The notes below the pieces were generated by a model, which had not been told where the DNA came from, did no database searches, and saw only the letters and a list, made by a program, of their open reading frames with translations. From Atherinomorus stipes (lineage: Eukaryota > Chordata > Actinopteri > Atheriniformes > Atherinidae): a DNA stretch of 64,000 nt. Where the stretch lies: NCBI GenBank assembly GCA_023101725.1, contig JALJCO010001173.1:26061-90060 (forward strand), in the 5' to 3' direction. Below are positions 60,951 to 64,000 of this stretch, one piece after another. Each line of letters opens with the position of its first letter. Positions within the stretch are counted from its first letter, which is position 1. A program made the position numbers and the translations under genes.

Positions 60951-63900
60951 ATGCATGTCTCTGAAAGCATAAAACCAACAAAAACACATGTAACAACACA
61001 GGCATACAATATAATCAGATCTAAGAAAATATGATCAATAAAGATAAACAAAATAATGCATTTGAACATTAATTTGTACCAGTTAAATATTTAATATATT
61101 ACAGTATTTTGATTTCAGCTCATCTAAACAAAACATGTTTTAAACTTTTATATTTTGGGAAACATCAAAGATTTCAGGTCATCAGGTTAGTTTAAATTAA
61201 CCTAAAGACGGGAGAGAGTAAAACAGCAAGACTAGCTAAGGCTCACCATATTACTTTTTCACTCTCTTACTACATTGAAGTGTAATATCTGCAGGGAACC
61301 TTCCTATATTGCTTTATGCATCAGGCTTTTGCATACAGAATGGTTAATGCATGACTATCCATAGATTCCACAGATGCATTATGCAGTAGACCTTTCAAAG
61401 TGAGAAACAGTGCTGGATGGTGGAGTGTATATTTTCTCAGCAGTGACCAGATGAAGACTCTTAGTCAAGATAAAGGTGTCGAATTCTGAGTTTCTTAGAC
61501 TGCTTGAGTTATCAACCTTGTTGGAAAACTGAGATTGCAGCATCACAACTACAATGAATGTTGATTCTAACATTTACTTTACCAGAAAACTGCTGATAGG
61601 CTTTATTCTAAGTCTTTACTTTTGAGCCCAATTTACAGTAAGACCTCCCTTAAGTTATGCTTTGTTTCTTATTTTATCTCTTCATCTACAAGTTTATTTA
61701 TTTGTTTTTATGAGGTTAAAGTAAATGTTTTTGTTATTTTGAATGTTGATCCAATTAGAAAAAAACAGTATAATTCTTAGCTTGCACAGAGCAAATATTT
61801 TCCATCTTATGAATTTGTCACAGCAGGGAAGCAGATGAGTAAACAACTCAGTTGTTCATGGTCAATGCCTTGAAACTGTTTTCATCTCACACTGCAACAG
61901 CTGATAAAATTTAATTGTGGCTAATCAACCTATTTCAGTTTATAGTGATTTTTACAAGCCCACAAAAAAGTTAGGACAAAAAAAAAAAAGATAAAACAAA
62001 TAAATAAAAATTCCAGTGCTTCATACATTTAGTCAAATGATTGATTGCAAACAGCTTGAAACCAAGATTTTGCATGGCAGGTAAGGCATGAAAATAATCT
62101 AAGTTGTTAATATACAGTATATCCATGCATGTCAGGGCTGCGTTGCACAAAACGGGTAAAAAACAGTAGAAAAATAGAGGTGGAATCGGGGTGATTTTGG
62201 AGTTGTTGAAAGACAACCAAGGACAATCCACTCATTCATTTTTCATGCATCAGAGGTCAGGCTGTGGAGTCAGTGGCAGAAAAGCCAAGACTTCTTTTCC
62301 CCTGGACACATTTTCCAGGCCATCTGGGAGAATCCATTCCAGTGGCATTTCCAGGCCATAGATACAGAATATGTCCAGGACACCTCACCAGGAAGACATC
62401 CAGGAGGCGAGCCACCTCATGTGATGTCTTTTAGTGACTGGAATTAGGATGTGGTACAAAATATACAGAAGAATGAGCAGCAGTGATGAGAAGATGAGTA
62501 ATGAGTTCATTTGACAATAAATTTGTGAGAAACAAAACAAATTTCCATGAAGAATATTGGGAGGGATATGCACATTTCTCCCTCTGCTGTGCATGATATG
62601 CAAAACTAAGTTGAATTTCTGTGTTTGCTGATCCTCAGACATGACTGCACTGAGAACTATCATAAACAACATACATATAATCACATAGGGATTACTGTGG
62701 GGAACTTTTATTAAGCACTTTTTGTTAACTTTGCCCTGATGTAGAGTTGATATGTGAGTTCAGAGTCATCCAGGATGGACAATCTCACAGTGGAAATGCA
62801 AACTGTAGTTCCAGACCAGTCAGTGTGGACAACCTAATGACTGATCCTTTGTTTTGGAGCAAAGATGAAAAGGACTATCCAGACGAGTTATCAGCAAGCC
62901 CAGAAACCAGACTCTGTGATCGTATCAACACTTCAACCTTCAACTAAGTTAACTTATTTCTCTGTGAGGGCATAAATGCAGAAAACTACAGATTTCAAGT
63001 TTGCCCATGAACACGACAATGCTAAACCGCATTCTGTACTGGGAGGTAAAGACCATTCACTTCATTTGAGTGTACATTGGAGCCCGAGCAAAGTGATTTC
63101 TGTCTAATCTTTCAGCTGTTGTCAAACATCTGACTTTCTCTGTATTTGAAAATGCCAGCTGGGGTGTCATGTCTTAGTAATCCCCTAGTTTAAGTAGAGC
63201 AGATGCTGTGGGGCCCTGAACAATCCAAGAGGCCCTGAAATATACAGTTTTATCTTGGAAAAACATATTTCTGTTCCTTTTAAACATTTTTTTTTTTTTT
63301 TTTGTCACAGCTGCGTAAAGAAGAACTCAAGATCTGAGACTATCAGGTTCTCACCACCACTGCCATGGTTTTAAACTCCAGTCCTGGTTTCCCTGCAGTG
63401 TTAACATTATCTACAGTGGAAATTACGATTAGTAATGCATGAGGCTCTCATTCCACCCAGCTGGAAAATGCTACCACCTCGTGGTCCACATCATGTTCAG
63501 AGAGGTAGTACTGCTGATCTTTAGTAAATGAGAGATGGACAGAGAAAGGATGGTTTAATAGATGAATGTTGGCTGTATCAGTATTTCATGCTGGTAAATC
63601 CAGACTGTGACATGTCTACCCTCAACCCCCCCAAATCCTAAACCTCATATCTTTTTTTTTTTCTCTTTCCCAAACAGATTGACTTAAATATATTCAAACT
63701 GACTTGCTGAAAGAGGGTGTAAAAATGTGTAAAGGCTGTAAAAGGTTGTAAAAAAGAAAAATCATAAAGCACATTTATCCTGCAGATCAGGCTTTACTAA
63801 ACACCACATTGCTGCTTTTTCCCCTTTACTGAACACAAAAATTCCCCTCAAATGATCAGAACAAACAACAGATCTTTTTCTTACAAATTTGCCAAAGGTT

Positions 63901-64000
63901 GTCATTAAAAACAAACGCAACTGTTACTGAACAAAATGAATGAAAACAAAACTTTATTAATCCCATGTCGGTTCTACAATTTATCAATGCACTGTAAAAA
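60951..64000. other. Intergenic region to the window end
   Basis: No gene is recognised. The segment 62,320-62,420 (CCAGGACACCTCACCAGGAA, then GACATCCAGGAGGCGAGCCA) resembles a diverged piece of a common teleost LINE. T-runs lie at 63,285-63,302 and 63,650-63,662. A minus-strand AATAAA at about 63,954-63,959 could be the 3' end of a gene outside the window, but there is no coding evidence. Confidence 0.45.

Noticed and set aside
62747..62947. 66-codon open frame near the window end
   Set aside because: No recognisable domain, no splice signals in phase, and no promoter or neighbouring exon; length is within chance expectation.

Overview
The window is nuclear DNA from a vertebrate, almost certainly a teleost and probably a percomorph. 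It has intron-bearing genes with GT-AG splicing and fish-typical dispersed repeats: L2/Maui-like and other non-LTR tails, hAT-type MITEs, and Harbinger and Tc1 remnants. No bacterial, viral or organellar gene organisation is visible. Gene identities below come from reading spliced translations by eye against remembered vertebrate families. No database search was run, and fish a/b paralogue suffixes are not assigned.

Layout. Positions 1-30,475 hold nol4l (nucleolar protein 4-like) on the + strand: 11 coding exons, 683 aa, and a probable long 3' UTR. Its last intron (19,703-24,710) is a nest of transposable elements that includes a long foldback element. Positions 30,476-41,470 are gene-poor and AT-rich, with a broken non-LTR retrotransposon. 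Three minus-strand genes follow: ppdpf (41,726-42,384 coding, with an upstream leader exon and a TATA box near 43,765), tpd52l2 (45,745-51,315, nine coding exons) and dnajc5 (57,096-58,775, four coding exons, cysteine-string protein). A single tRNA-Glu(CTC) on the + strand (44,295-44,366) lies about 530 bp upstream of the ppdpf TATA box. The last 4 kb contains the dnajc5 leader exon and promoter, a non-LTR tail, a decayed Tc1-like transposase and no recognised gene.

The genes do not form a pathway. NOL4L is nuclear, PPDPF is a small developmental growth factor-like protein, TPD52L2 is a coiled-coil vesicle-trafficking protein and DNAJC5 is a synaptic-vesicle co-chaperone. Their proximity is synteny: from memory, the human counterparts all lie on chromosome 20q, with TPD52L2 and DNAJC5 adjacent and NOL4L far away. 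I found no convincing new biological system. The most interesting items are the TE nest and foldback in nol4l, a TE-in-TE insertion with a perfect 8-bp target duplication in dnajc5, a probable GC-AG intron and divergent N-terminus in tpd52l2, and unusual residues in the DNAJC5 cysteine string.
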